This document shows positions 1 to 9,990 of a stretch of 64,000 nt of DNA, piece by piece. The position numbers and the translations under genes were made by a program. The notes beneath the pieces were generated by a model, which saw only the letters and a list, made by a program, of their open reading frames with translations, did not search any database and had not been told where the DNA came from. Position 1 is the first letter of the stretch, and every line of letters starts with the position of its first letter. Location of the stretch: contig NC_067495.1 in NCBI RefSeq assembly GCF_947179515.1, positions 89,153,861 to 89,217,860 of the forward strand, read 5' to 3'. The stretch is from Apodemus sylvaticus (taxonomy: Eukaryota; Chordata; Mammalia; Rodentia; Muridae).

Positions 1-2190
1 ACCAGAAAAACAAGATTTGGATTTAAAATCACTGGTCATGACTTGAAGCAATCCCACTAAAACCAGGGACTAGACAAGGCTGCCCCCTCTCTCCATATCT
101 TTTCAATATAGTTCTTGAAGTCCTAGCTAGAGCAATTAGACAACATAAGGAAGTCAAAGGGGTACAAATTGGAAAGGAAGAAGCCAAACTATCACTATTT
201 GCAGATGATATGATCTTATACTTAATTGACCCGAAAAACTCTACTAGAGAACTCCTACAACTGATAAACAACTTCATCAAAGTGGTTGGCTACAAAATCA
301 ATGCAAGCAAATCAGTAGCCTTTATATATTCAAAGGATAAGCAGACTGAGAAAGAAATTAGGGAAATGACTCCCTTCACAATAGCTACAAACAGCATAAA
401 GTATCTCAGGGTGACTCTAACCAAACAGGTGAAAGACCTATATGACAAGAACTTCAGATCTCTGAAGAAGGAAATCAAAGAAGATCTCAGAAAATGGAAA
501 AATCTTCCATGCTTGTGGATTGGCACTATTAATATAGTTAAAATGGCCATCTTGCCAAAGGCAATTTACAGATTCATTGCAATGCCCATAAAAATCCCAA
601 CCCAGTTCTTCATAGAGCTAGAAAGAGCAATTCTCAAATTCATCTGGAATAACAAAAAACCCAGGATAGCTAAAACTATTCTCAGCAGTAAAAGAACTTC
701 TGGGGGATTCAGTATCCCAGACTTTAAACTTTACTAAAGAGCAATAGTGATAAAAACTGCATGGTATTGGTACAATATCAGACAAGTGGATCAATAGAAT
801 AGGATTGAAGACCCAGAAATGAACCAACACACCTATGCAGACTTGATCTTCAACAAAGAAGCTGAAAGCATCCAGTGGGAAAAAAATAGTCTTTTCAACA
901 AATGGTGCTGTTTCAATTGGAGGTCAGCATGCAGAAGAATGCAAATTGATCCATTCTTATCTCCTTGTACTAAGCTCAACTCTAAGTGGATCAAGGACCT
1001 CCACATAAAACCTGACACTCTGAAACTAATCAAAAAGAAACTGGGGAAGACCCTGGACGACATGGGCACAGGGGAAAAGTTCCTGAACAGATCACCAATA
1101 GCTTATGCTCTAAGATCAAGAATTGACAAATGGGACCTCATAAAACTACAAAGTTTCTGTAAGGCAAAGGACACTGTTAAAAGGACAAAACGTCAACCAA
1201 CAGATTGGGAAAGGATCTTCATCAATCCTAAATCCGACAGAGGGCTAATATCTAATATATACAAAGAACTCAAGAACATAGAACCCAGAGAACCAAATAA
1301 CCCTATTAAAAAGTGGGGTACAGAGCTAAACAACGCATTTTCACATGAAGAACTTCAGAGAGCTCAGAAACACCTTAAGAAGTGTTCAACATCATTAATC
1401 ATTAGGGAAATGCAAATCAAAACAACCCTGAGATTTCATCTCACACCAGTCAGAATGGCTAAGGTCAAAAACTCAGGAGACAGCAGGTGTTGGCAAGGAT
1501 GTAGAGAAAGAGGAACACTCCTCCACTTCTGGTGGGATTGCAAGATGGTGCAACCACTTTGGAAATCAGTCTGGCGGTTCCTCAGAAAACTGGGCATGAT
1601 ACTTCCTGAGGATCCTGTTATACCACTCCTGGGCATATATCCAGAGGATTCTTCAGCATGCAATAAGGACACATGCTCCACTATGTTCATAGCAGCCATG
1701 TTTGTAGTAGCCAGAAGCTGGAAAGACCCCGGGTGTCCTTTAACAGAGGAATGGATACAAAAAATGTGATATATTTACACAATGGAGTACTATTCAGCCA
1801 TTAGAAACAATGAATTCATGAAATTCTTAGACAAATGGATGGAGCTGGAGAACAACATACTAAGTGAGGTAACACAGTCTCAAAAGATCAATCATGGTAT
1901 GCACTCACTGATAAGTGGATATTAGCCTAGAAACTTTGAATATCCAAGACATTATCCACATATTAAATGATGTCCAAAAAGAATGGAGGAGTGGCCCCTG
2001 GTTCTGGAAAGACTCAGTGCAAGACTATAGGGGAATTCCAGAACAGGGAAGTGGGAAGGGGTAGATGGAGGAACAGAGGTAGGGAAGAGGGCTTATGGGA
2101 CTTGTGGGGAGTAGGGACCAAGAAAAGGGGAAATCATTTGAAATGTAAATAAAAAATATATCAATAAAAAATAAAACTAAAAAAAGAAGG
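1..2190 (+). mobile_element. LINE-1 with large internal deletion (ORF1 scrap joined to ORF2 RT, then 3'UTR)
   Basis: Bases 1-41 match the ORF1 N-terminal region of the minus-strand L1 in this window (its 8,721-8,760; about 39 of 40 bases agree). From base 42 the sequence is ORF2 reverse transcriptase (RT), starting just before the RQGCPLSP motif. ORF2 ends at 1925, followed by a 3'UTR with the ATTTGAAATGTAAATAAA motif and an A-rich tail to about 2190. Relative to the fuller copy, about 3.05 kb is missing between the two parts. The upstream end, and so the 5' TSD, lies outside the window. Copies of ORF1 and ORF2 are not joined in frame. Confidence 0.96.
42..1925 (+). pseudogene. L1 ORF2 C-terminal half (RT to C-terminus), three nonsense codons
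   Basis: This is the ORF2p segment from within the RT domain to the natural C-terminus. Visible landmarks are RQGCPLSP (about 75-98), the catalytic FADD at 198-209, the thumb/Z-like region with KFIWNNKKPRIAK, and the C-terminal zinc-knuckle-like stretch around SGDSRCWQGC near 1470-1500. A single reading frame runs from 42 to the natural stop TAG at 1923-1925 with no frameshift. It is broken by three premature stops: TAA 735-737 (a Tyr codon in related copies), TAG 795-797 (a Trp codon) and TGA 1767-1769 (a Trp codon). The endonuclease and the N-terminal half of ORF2 are absent because of the internal deletion. It cannot encode an active ORF2p. Lesions that are only substitutions suggest a moderately young copy. 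Confidence 0.95.
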
Positions 2191-2221
2191 TTAAAAAATA
2201 TGTTAAAAATAAGGAATTTTT

Positions 2222-2432
2222 ATTTTATATGTATGTGTATGTTTGCCTATATTTATGTGCACTATGTGAGTACCTAGGAACTGGAGGAGAGATGGGTCTC
2301 TCAGAGTCCCTAAAAAGAAAGTTGCTGTCAGTCTTGAGGCATCATGTGATTGTCAGGAAATGCACCCAGTTCCTCTGCATCACCAATAAGTGAGCAATCT
2401 TAACTACTGAGCAATCTGTATGTCCTTCATGT
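2222..2432 (-). mobile_element. Degenerate B2/B3-family SINE
   Basis: Read on the minus strand, the sequence runs from a tRNA-like head (ACTCAGTAGTTAAGATTGCTC, with diverged box A/B character), through a CCCAGTTC-like and CACATGATG segment, to an AT-rich tail with TATGTATGTG. This order fits the B3 branch of the tRNA-derived B2 SINEs. It is heavily diverged and lies directly behind the A tail of the preceding L1. The exact subfamily is uncertain. Confidence 0.55.
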
Positions 2433-2636
2433 TGATATTTTTAATGAAGTTTGCAGGAGTGTCAGCAAAATATGCCTACTTTCATTGTAATGCCCTTAGA
2501 CTTTAAAGATTTCCTTTGTTGTTTTTGTTGTTGTCATTGTTATATTACTATTGTATTGGTACTGTTCAGAAAATGCCCACTCAATGTTTGACAACCATAT
2601 GAATACATTTTAGTGTCTATTAACTCACACAATATT

Positions 2637-2793
2637 TGCTGAGATGGGTCAGTGTATAAAACTGCTTGCTAGAAATTCTGACCTTTATGGCCTGCCTGAA
2701 TTTGATGCTATCCATGTGATAGAGAGAACCAACTTCTGTACATTGTCCTCTAATTTCCATGCACATGTGATCACACACACACACACACACACA
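2637..2793 (+). mobile_element. B3-type SINE ending in (CA)n
   Basis: The order GAGATGGGTCAGTG, GAGAGAACCAACTTCTG, CATTGTCCTCTAATTTCCATGCACATG, then (CA)n at 2772-2793 follows the B3 SINE consensus, whose 3' end carries a CA microsatellite. It is degraded and non-coding. Confidence 0.6.
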
Positions 2794-3540
2794 TTAAGTA
2801 AAAATCAGATTTTTTGTTTTAACATCCAAATATATTTAGCCACATGTCGGGATAAACCTGGATGCTTATTTCATCAACATTTGTTTTCTAGCAATAAATT
2901 CTGAGGACTACAGTAATGATTGGTCTGGAAAGATATAATCAATACTACAATCTTAGCACTACTATCTTGAAGGCACCAAGAAACCTGTCTGACTGGATTT
3001 AAAGCCTGCTCAACAGGAAGGAATTCATGCCTGCTGTTATGAACCTAGCTAAGAACTCATGACTGGAGAGGTCATAGATTGTAGAAGAGACCTATTACAG
3101 TCATTTTGCTAAATTTTACATAGTGTCTTAATGCTTTTGAAAGATTTATCCTTATGTACATTTATAAGTGCAGTTCTCATTTATCATCAATGAAGATTCT
3201 TTTTGAGCAGATGAAGGCTACTAGGGATAACCACAAGTGGTTCAAAGTACATAGAATAAGTGACTGTGATTTGCCCAGCCCCAAAATGTATATCTGTAAT
3301 AGAATAATTGCAGCCCAGGCTCCAGGGACATCATGAACAGAGGGAATGGCAATAATGAAAATATAGAGGAAGAGACATGCTGCTAAATATGGTCTTTTAG
3401 GCAGGACAGAGATATTTTAGTCATGACTTCTTACCAATATGGCTGCCTAAATGGAAGACCATACTAATCAACTTGTCAACAAGAATAAGAAAACATTTTT
3501 CCATATAATATATTTATTGATTATTTGGGATTTTTTTCAT
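2794..3540. other. Single-copy-looking AT-rich spacer
   Basis: No repeat family, long ORF or RNA gene is recognised here. This is the loop between the two tail-to-tail L1 copies. Confidence 0.5.
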
Positions 3541-3784
3541 TTTTTATTGATACATTTTTATTTACATTTCAAATGATTTCCCCTTTTCTGGGTCCCCACT
3601 CCCCGCAAGTCCCATAAGCCCTCTTTCGTCCCCCTATTCTTCCATCCACCCCTTCCCATTTCCCTGTTCCGGAATTCCCCTATACCCTTGCACTGAGTCT
3701 TTCTAGAACCAGGAGCCATTCCTCCATTCTTTTTGGACATCATTTAATTTGTGGATTATGTCCTGGGTATTCAAAGTTTCTAAG

Positions 3785-6700
3785 CTAATATACACTTATC
3801 AGTGAGAGCATACCATGATTGATCTTTTGAGTCTGTGTTACCTCACTTAGTATGATGTTCTCCAGCTCCATCCATTTGTCTAAGAATTTCATGAATTCAT
3901 TGTTTCTAATGGCAGAATAGTACTCCATTGTGTAAATATACCACATTTTTTGTATCCATTCCTCCGTTGAAGGACACCTAGGTTCTTTCCAGCTTCCTGC
4001 TACTACAAATAGGGCTGCTATGAACATAGTGGAGCATGTGTCCTTATTGCATGCTGAAGAATCCTCTGGATATATGCCCAGGAGTGGTATAACAGTGTCC
4101 TCAGGAAGTGACATGCCCAGTTTTCTGAGGAACCGCCAGACTGATTTCCAAAGTGGTTGTACCATCTTACAATCCCACCAGCAGAGGAGGAGTGTTTCTC
4201 TTTCTCCACACACTTGCCAACACCTGCTGTCTCCTGAGTTTTTGACCTTAGCCATTCTGACTGGTGTGAGGTGAAATCTCAGGGTTGTTTTGATTTACAT
4301 TTCCCTAATGATTAATGATGTTGAACATTTCTTAAGGTGTTTCTCAGCTCTCCGAAGTTCTTCATGTGAAAATTCTTTGTTTAGCTCCGTACCCCTTTTT
4401 AATGGGGTTATTTGTTTCTCTGGGTTCTACGTTCTTGAGTTCTTTGTATATATTAGATATTAGCCCTCTGTTGGATTTAGGGTTGGTGAAGACCTTTCCC
4501 AGTCTGTTGGTTGACGTTTTGTCCTTTTGATGGTGTCCTTTGCCTTACAGAAACTTTGTAGTTTTGTGAGGTCCCATTTGTCAATTCTTGATCTTAGAGC
4601 ATAAGCTATTGGTGTTCTATTCAGGAACTTTCCCCCTGTACCCATGCCCTCCAGGGTCTTCCCCAGTTTCTTTTCTATTAGTTTCAGTGTGTCAGGTTTT
4701 ATGTGGAGGTCCTTGATCCATTTGGAGTTGAGCTTGGTACAAGAAGATAAGAATGGATCAATTCGCATTCTTCTGCATGCTGACCTCCAATTGAACCAGC
4801 ACCATTTGTTGAAAAGACTATCTTTTATCCACTGGATGTTCTAAGCTTCTTTGTCGAAGACCAAGTGACCATAGGTGTGTAGGTTCATTTCTGGGTCTTC
4901 AATCCTATTCCATTGATCCGCTTGCGTTATATTGTACCAATACCATGCAGTTTTTATGACTATTGCTCTGTAGTAGAGTTTAAAATCTGGGATACTGAAT
5001 CACCCAGAAGTTCTTTTACTGTTGAGAATAGTTTTAGCTATCCTGGGTTTTTTGTTATTCCAGATGAATTTGAGAATTGCTCTTTCTAGCTCTATGAAGA
5101 ACTGGGTTGGGGTTTTTATGGGGATAGCATTGAATCTGTAGATTGCCTTTGGCAAGATGGCCATTTTAACTATATTAATCCCGCCAATCCATGAGCATGG
5201 AAGTTTTTTCCATTTTCTGAGATCTTCTTTGATTTCCTTATTCAGAGATCTGAAGTTCTTGTCATATAGGTCCTTCATTTGTTTGATTAGAGTCATCCCA
5301 AGATACTTAATGCTGTTTGTAGCTATTGTGAAGAGGGTCATTTTCATAATTTCTTTCTCAGACTGCTTATCCTTTGAATATATAACGGCTACTGATTTGC
5401 TTGCATTGATTTTGTAGCCAGCCACTTTGCTGAAGTTGTTTATCAGCTTTAGGAGTTCTCTAGTATACTTTTTGTGGTCACTTAAGTATATGATCATATA
5501 TCATCTGCAAATAGTGATAGTTTGGCTTCTTCCTTTCCAATTTGTATCCCTTTGACTTCCTTATGTTGTCTAATTGCTCTAGCTAGGACTTCAAGAACTA
5601 TATTGAAAAGATATGGAGAGAGGGGGCAGCCTTGTCTAGGCCCTGATTTTAGTGGGGTTGCTTCAAGTTTCTCTCCATTTAGTTTGATGTTGGCTACCGG
5701 TTTGCTGTATATTGCTTTTAATATGTTTAGGTATGGGCCTTGAATTCCTGTCCTTTCCAAGACTTTTAGCATGAAAGGATGCTGAATTTTGTCAAATGCT
5801 TTTTCAGCATCTAATGAAATGATCATGTGTTTTTTTTTCTTTGAGTTTGTTTATGTAGTGGATAGCATTTATGGATTTCCTTATATTGAACCATCCATCC
5901 CTGCATCCCTGGGATGAAGCCTACTTGATCATGGTGGATGATCGTTTTGATGTGTTCTTGGATTTGATGGGCAAGAATTTTATTTAGTATTTTTTGCATC
6001 AATATTCATAAGGGAAATTGGCCTGAAATTCTCTTTCTTAGTTGGATCTTTGTGTGGTTTTTGTATCAGCGTAATAGTGGCTTCGAAAAAGGAGTTGGGT
6101 AGAGTTCCTTCTGTTTCTATTTGGTGGAAAAGTTTGAACAGTATTGTTGTTAAGTCTTCTTTGAAGGTCTAATATAATTCTGTACTGAAACCATCTGGTC
6201 CTGTGCTTTTTTGGTCGGAAGCCTATCTATGACTCCTTCTATTTCTTTAGGGGTTATGGGTCTGTTTACATGGTCTAATTGATCCTGGTTTAATTTTGGT
6301 AATTGGTATCTGTCTAAGAAAATGACCATTTCCTCCAGATTCTCCAGTTGTGTTGAGTACAGGTTTTGGTAGTAGGATCTGATGATTTTTTGAATTTCCT
6401 AGGTTTCTGTTGTACTATCTCCATTTTCATTTCTAATTTTGTTAATTTGGATACTTTCTCTGTGCCCTTTGGTTAGTCTGCCTAAGTGTTTATCTATCTT
6501 GTTGATTTTTGCAAAGAACCATCTTTTGGTCTTGTTGATTCTTTGTATGGTTCTCTTGGTTTCAACTTGATTGATTTCAGCCCTGAGTGTGATGATTTCC
6601 TATCTTCTTCTCTTCCTGGATGAATTAGCTTCTTCTTGTTCCAGGGCTTTCAGTTTTTCTGTGAATCTTCTAGTGTATGCTCTCTCGAATTTATTTTTGG

Positions 6701-7601
6701 AGGCACTCAAAGCTATGAGTTTTCCTCTTAGCACTGCTTTCATTGTGTCCCTTCGATTTGTGTATTTTGTGCCTTCATTTTCATTAAATTCTAAGAAATC
6801 TTTGATTTCTTTCTTTATTTCTTCCTTGACCAAGGTTTCATTGAGTATTGTTCAGTTTCCATGTATATGTGGACTTTCTGTTGTTTTTACTGTTACTAAA
6901 GACCACTTTACTCCATAGTGATCTGATAGGAGGTATGGGATTATTTCAATCTTCTTATATTTGTTGAGGTCTGTCTTGTGACCAACTATATGATCTATTT
7001 TGGAGAAGGTACCATGAGGTGCTGAGAAAAAGGTATATTCTTTTGCTTTGGGATGAAAAGTTCTATATATATCTGTTAACTCCAATTGGTTCAAAGCTTC
7101 AATTAGTTTCACTGTCTCCCTGTTTAGTTTCTGTTTTCCTGATCGGTCCATTGGTGAGAGTGGAGTGTTGAAGTCACCTACAATTATTGTGTTAGGTGCA
7201 ATGTGTACTTTGAGCTTTAGTAAAGTTTCTTTTATGAATGAGGGCACCCTTGTGTTTGGGGCATATATGTTCAGGATTGAGAGTTCTTCTTGTTGGATTG
7301 TTCCTTTGACCAGCATCTATTGACCTTCCATGTCTCTTTTGATGACATTATGTTGGAAGTCAATTTTATCTGATTTTTAGAATGGCAACTCTGGCTTGTT
7401 TCCTGGGACCATTTGCTTGTAGAATTGCCTTCCAGCCTTTTACTCTAAGGTAGTTTTTGTCTTTGACACTGAGGTGTGTTTCCGGTATGCAGCAAAATGT
7501 AGGGTCCTATTTATGTAGCCAGTCTGTTAGTCTATTATTGGGGAATTGAATCCACTGATGTTAAGAGCTATTAAGGAGTAGTGGTTATTGCTTCCTATCA
7601 T
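3785..7601 (-). pseudogene. L1 ORF2 (endonuclease-reverse transcriptase), multiply broken
   Basis: ORF2p nicks target DNA and reverse-transcribes L1 RNA at the nick. The putative start ATG is at 7599-7601, just upstream of the SNNHYSLI-like N-terminus. The endonuclease part keeps GDFN (Asp codon at 7173-7175), the S-x-IDHI motif and SDH near 6,900. RT keeps DAEKAFDK (about 5,800-5,820), SGPRQGCPLSP and FADD at 5500-5511. Immediately after FADD a small insertion shifts the frame, giving a stop at 5494-5496 with RT continuing in another frame at 5000-5497. Further shifts lie in the early endonuclease (around 7,530), between 5,830 and 6,570, and around 4,250-4,460. The natural stop TAG is at 3785-3787. 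Catalytic residues survive locally, but the protein cannot be made as one chain. Confidence 0.93.
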
Positions 7602-7656
7602 TTTTTATTTTAATTTTATGTGTGTGGTTATCTTCTTTGGGTTTGATGAAAGAAGC

Positions 7657-8865
7657 TTAATATCCTGCTTTTTCCAGGGTATAGTTTCCCTCGTTGTAAT
7701 GGTGTTTTCCCCCTATTATCCTTTGTAGGGCTGGGTTTGTGGAAAGATATTGTGTAAATTTGGTTTTGTCATGGAATATCTTGGTTTCTCCATCTATAGT
7801 AATTGAGAGTTTCTCTGGTTATAGTAGTCTCAGCTGGCATTTGTGTTCTCTTAGAGTCTGCATGAGCTCTGCCCCAGATCTTCTAGCTTTCATGGTCTCT
7901 GGTGAGAAATCTGGTGTAATTCTGATAGGTCTTCTTTTGTATGTTACTTGCCCTTTTTCTCTTACTGCCCTAAGTATTCTTAATTTGTTTAGTACATTTG
8001 GGGTTTTGATTATTATGTGACAGGAGGTATTTCTCTTTTGGTCCACTCTGTTTGGAGTTCTGTAGGCTCCTTGTATATTCATGGGCATCTCTCTCTTTAG
8101 GTTAGGGAAGTTTTCTTCCATAATTTTGTTGAAGATATTTGCTGGCCCTTTAAGTTGTAAATCTTCACTCTCATCAATGCATATAATCCTTAGATTTGGC
8201 TTTCTCATTGTGTTCTGGATTTGCTGGATGTTTTGGGTTACAAGCTTTTTGCATTTTGCATTTTCTTTAACTGTTGAGTCCATGGTTTCTATGGTATCTT
8301 CGGCATCTGAGATTCTTTCTTCTATCTCTTGTATTCTGTTGTTGATATTTACGTCTATGGTCCCTGATTTCTTCCCAAGGTTTTCTATCTCCAAAGTTAT
8401 CTCCCTTTGTGCTTTCTTAGTTGTTTCTACTTCTGTTTTTAGATCCTGGAAGTTTTTGCTCAGTTCTGTCATTTGCTTCTTTGTGTTTTCCTCTAATTCT
8501 TTAAGAGATTTTTGTGTTTCCTCTTTCATGACTTCTGCTTGTTGATCAAAGTTCTCCTGTATTTCTGTAAGTGATTTTTGCCTTTCCTCCTTATTGGCTT
8601 TTGTATTCTCCTGAATTTCTTTCAATGATTTTTGTGTTTCCCTTGTAAGGGCTTCTAATTTTTGATTCATTTTCTCCTGAATATCTTTAAGTATGTCCTT
8701 CATGTGTTCCAGTACCAGCATCATGATCAGTGATTTTAAATCCAAATCTTGTTTTTCTGGTATGTTGGGGTATCCAGGACTTGCTAATATTGGAGAATTG
8801 GGTTCAGATACTGTCATAATGCCTTGGTTTCTGTTAGTAATGTTCCTACGTTTGCCTTTAGCCAT
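7657..8865 (-). pseudogene. L1 ORF1 (RNA-binding chaperone), one premature stop
   Basis: ORF1p is the trimeric nucleic-acid chaperone of the L1 ribonucleoprotein. The start is taken at 8863-8865 (MAKGKRRN), the usual rodent N-terminus. The frame stays open a further 37 codons upstream to an ATG at 8974-8976, which probably lies in the 5'UTR. From the canonical Met the order is: basic N-terminus; coiled coil (about residues 50-200) with three copies of an ETQKSLKEIQEN-like motif; RRM-like domain from about residue 221 (RKPNLRII); and C-terminal domain with RITPDFSPETMKARR (about 315-329). After residue 348 a TAA (7819-7821) replaces a Tyr codon. The same frame then continues without a break for 53 codons to the natural stop at 7657-7659. 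A single nonsense substitution is thus the only visible lesion. Full length would be about 401 codons, longer than the roughly 357-371 I recall for mouse. Confidence 0.95.
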
Positions 8866-9450
8866 CTGGTTCTCCCAGGTGTTAGATGGTCTTATTGTCA
8901 CTGGCTGGTGCTTCAACCTACTGTGGATCTTTAAGGTTATTTCTGTGACACTGGATGACTGGGTTTCCTCTGGCACAGATTACTGATATGCTGCCTTCCT
9001 TTTTTGTGCCTTTGCATCCCTGCTCAATCTTGCCTCAAGCAATGTTATACTTAGGTTGTCAAGGTCAACCAGGTGTTCAGTGTCTGCTCTTTTATGAAAT
9101 GAAGATGGTGTGGTGGGGGACTCGCTTGCAGATGAACTGCCTATGTGCTCAGTTCCTGATTGCAGGCAGACCCCTGGAGATTTGCAGCCCCAGAGATCAG
9201 TGTGATACAGCGTGATACAGTAACTAGTGACCATTTTCTGTCCCGGCAGGCAGGCAGCGAATATGGCCGCGGGGCTTCTCTCCTTCTGCAGCATTCTGGG
9301 CAGGGCATGCTCGCAGGGCTGGCAGACAAACTGCCCATGTGCTCAGTTCCTTGGTGCAGGCAGACCCCTGGTGGCTTGTACCACCAGAGATCTAAAGCTC
9401 TGGGTGATACAGTACCCAGTAATCCTTTTCTGTCCCGGCAGGCAGCAAAT
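8866..9450 (-). promoter_or_regulatory. L1 5'UTR with two tandem promoter-type units
   Basis: Two units of about 192-194 bp repeat head to tail. TGTCCCGGCA recurs at 9239-9248 and 9431-9440 (192 apart), and CTCAGTTCCT recurs at 9148-9157 and 9342-9351 (194 apart). The units are clearly GC-richer than the flanks and contain CpGs. Murine L1 promoters are built from tandem monomers of about 200 bp, so this is inferred to be a remnant monomeric promoter. I do not recognise it as one of the named A, F or Tf monomers. A non-repeated linker runs from about 9110 to the ORF1 start. Confidence 0.75.
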
Positions 9451-9671
9451 ATTTTTTACCTTCTTTATGTTGCATATGTCAGGATTTTATGCCACAAAAA
9501 TAAGACATATAACTATTATAGTTGCCTGCATTATAGCTGAGTTTCCGTGAACCATTACTCTGCTATCCTGATTCAGTCCCTCAAATCACATTACTTAAAA
9601 ATTAATGTAATCCCAACTCTGATTTTTATTCAGTTTCTGAAACATATACTATTTTGAGGAAGTGTTCTTTG

Positions 9672-9673
<2 letters not shown>

Positions 9674-9712
<39 letters not shown>
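9674..9712. repeat. (ATT)n microsatellite
   Basis: Thirteen perfect ATT units. Confidence 0.98.
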
Positions 9713-9744
9713 TGCTTTGACTCTTTCAGACTTGAGAAGTCAAC

Positions 9745-9935
9745 TTAAGAGAGGAAAGCTTTATTTTGGTTAATGGTTTCCAAAATGTCTAGTGATGCTC
9801 ATTGGGTACCACTGTTCCATGGGCTTTTGCTTCTGATGCTTGTTGTTGCATGCCATGTAAAATGGCTGGAGCAAAGTAGTTCATATAACATCACCAGGAA
9901 ACAGACTGGAAGTGTTTTAAGAGCCATGGGCAGTG
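9745..9935. repeat. Possible old medium-reiterated rodent repeat
   Basis: The order GAAAGCTTTATTTTGGTTAATGG, CCATGGGCTTTTGC, ATGGCTGGAGCAAAG, AGGAAACAGACTG resembles a common dispersed rodent sequence that I recall but cannot name with certainty. It is non-coding. Confidence 0.3.
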
Positions 9936-9990
9936 GACAAAAACATAATCAAATCTCCTTTACAAATTCACTACAAATTCAACTTTAAAT

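Larger units (their letters stand above)
3541..9450 (-). mobile_element. Near full-length L1 (5'UTR, ORF1, ORF2, 3'UTR), inactive
   Basis: On the minus strand this holds every L1 part in order: a tandem-unit 5'UTR (about 9450-8866), ORF1 (8865-7657), a short inter-ORF spacer, ORF2 (about 7601-3785), a 3'UTR (3784-3560) and an A-rich tail written as T-runs at 3533-3560. At about 5.9 kb it is close to the usual 6-7 kb length. It is the only copy here with both ORF1 and endonuclease. ORF1 has one premature stop and ORF2 has many stops and frameshifts, so it is not autonomous. I could not find a convincing TSD, so the 5' boundary is accurate only to roughly 10 bases. Confidence 0.96.

Noticed and set aside
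30..50. Splicing as the cause of the ORF1-ORF2 joint
   Set aside because: The fuller copy shows neither a GT donor nor an AG acceptor at the joint.
8866..8976. ORF1 starting at the upstream ATG (8974-8976)
   Set aside because: The conserved rodent ORF1 start is the MAKGKRR methionine; the upstream residues resemble translated 5'UTR.
3480..9490. Search for a TSD around the near full-length L1
   Set aside because: The flanks (T-rich on both sides) give no match better than chance.
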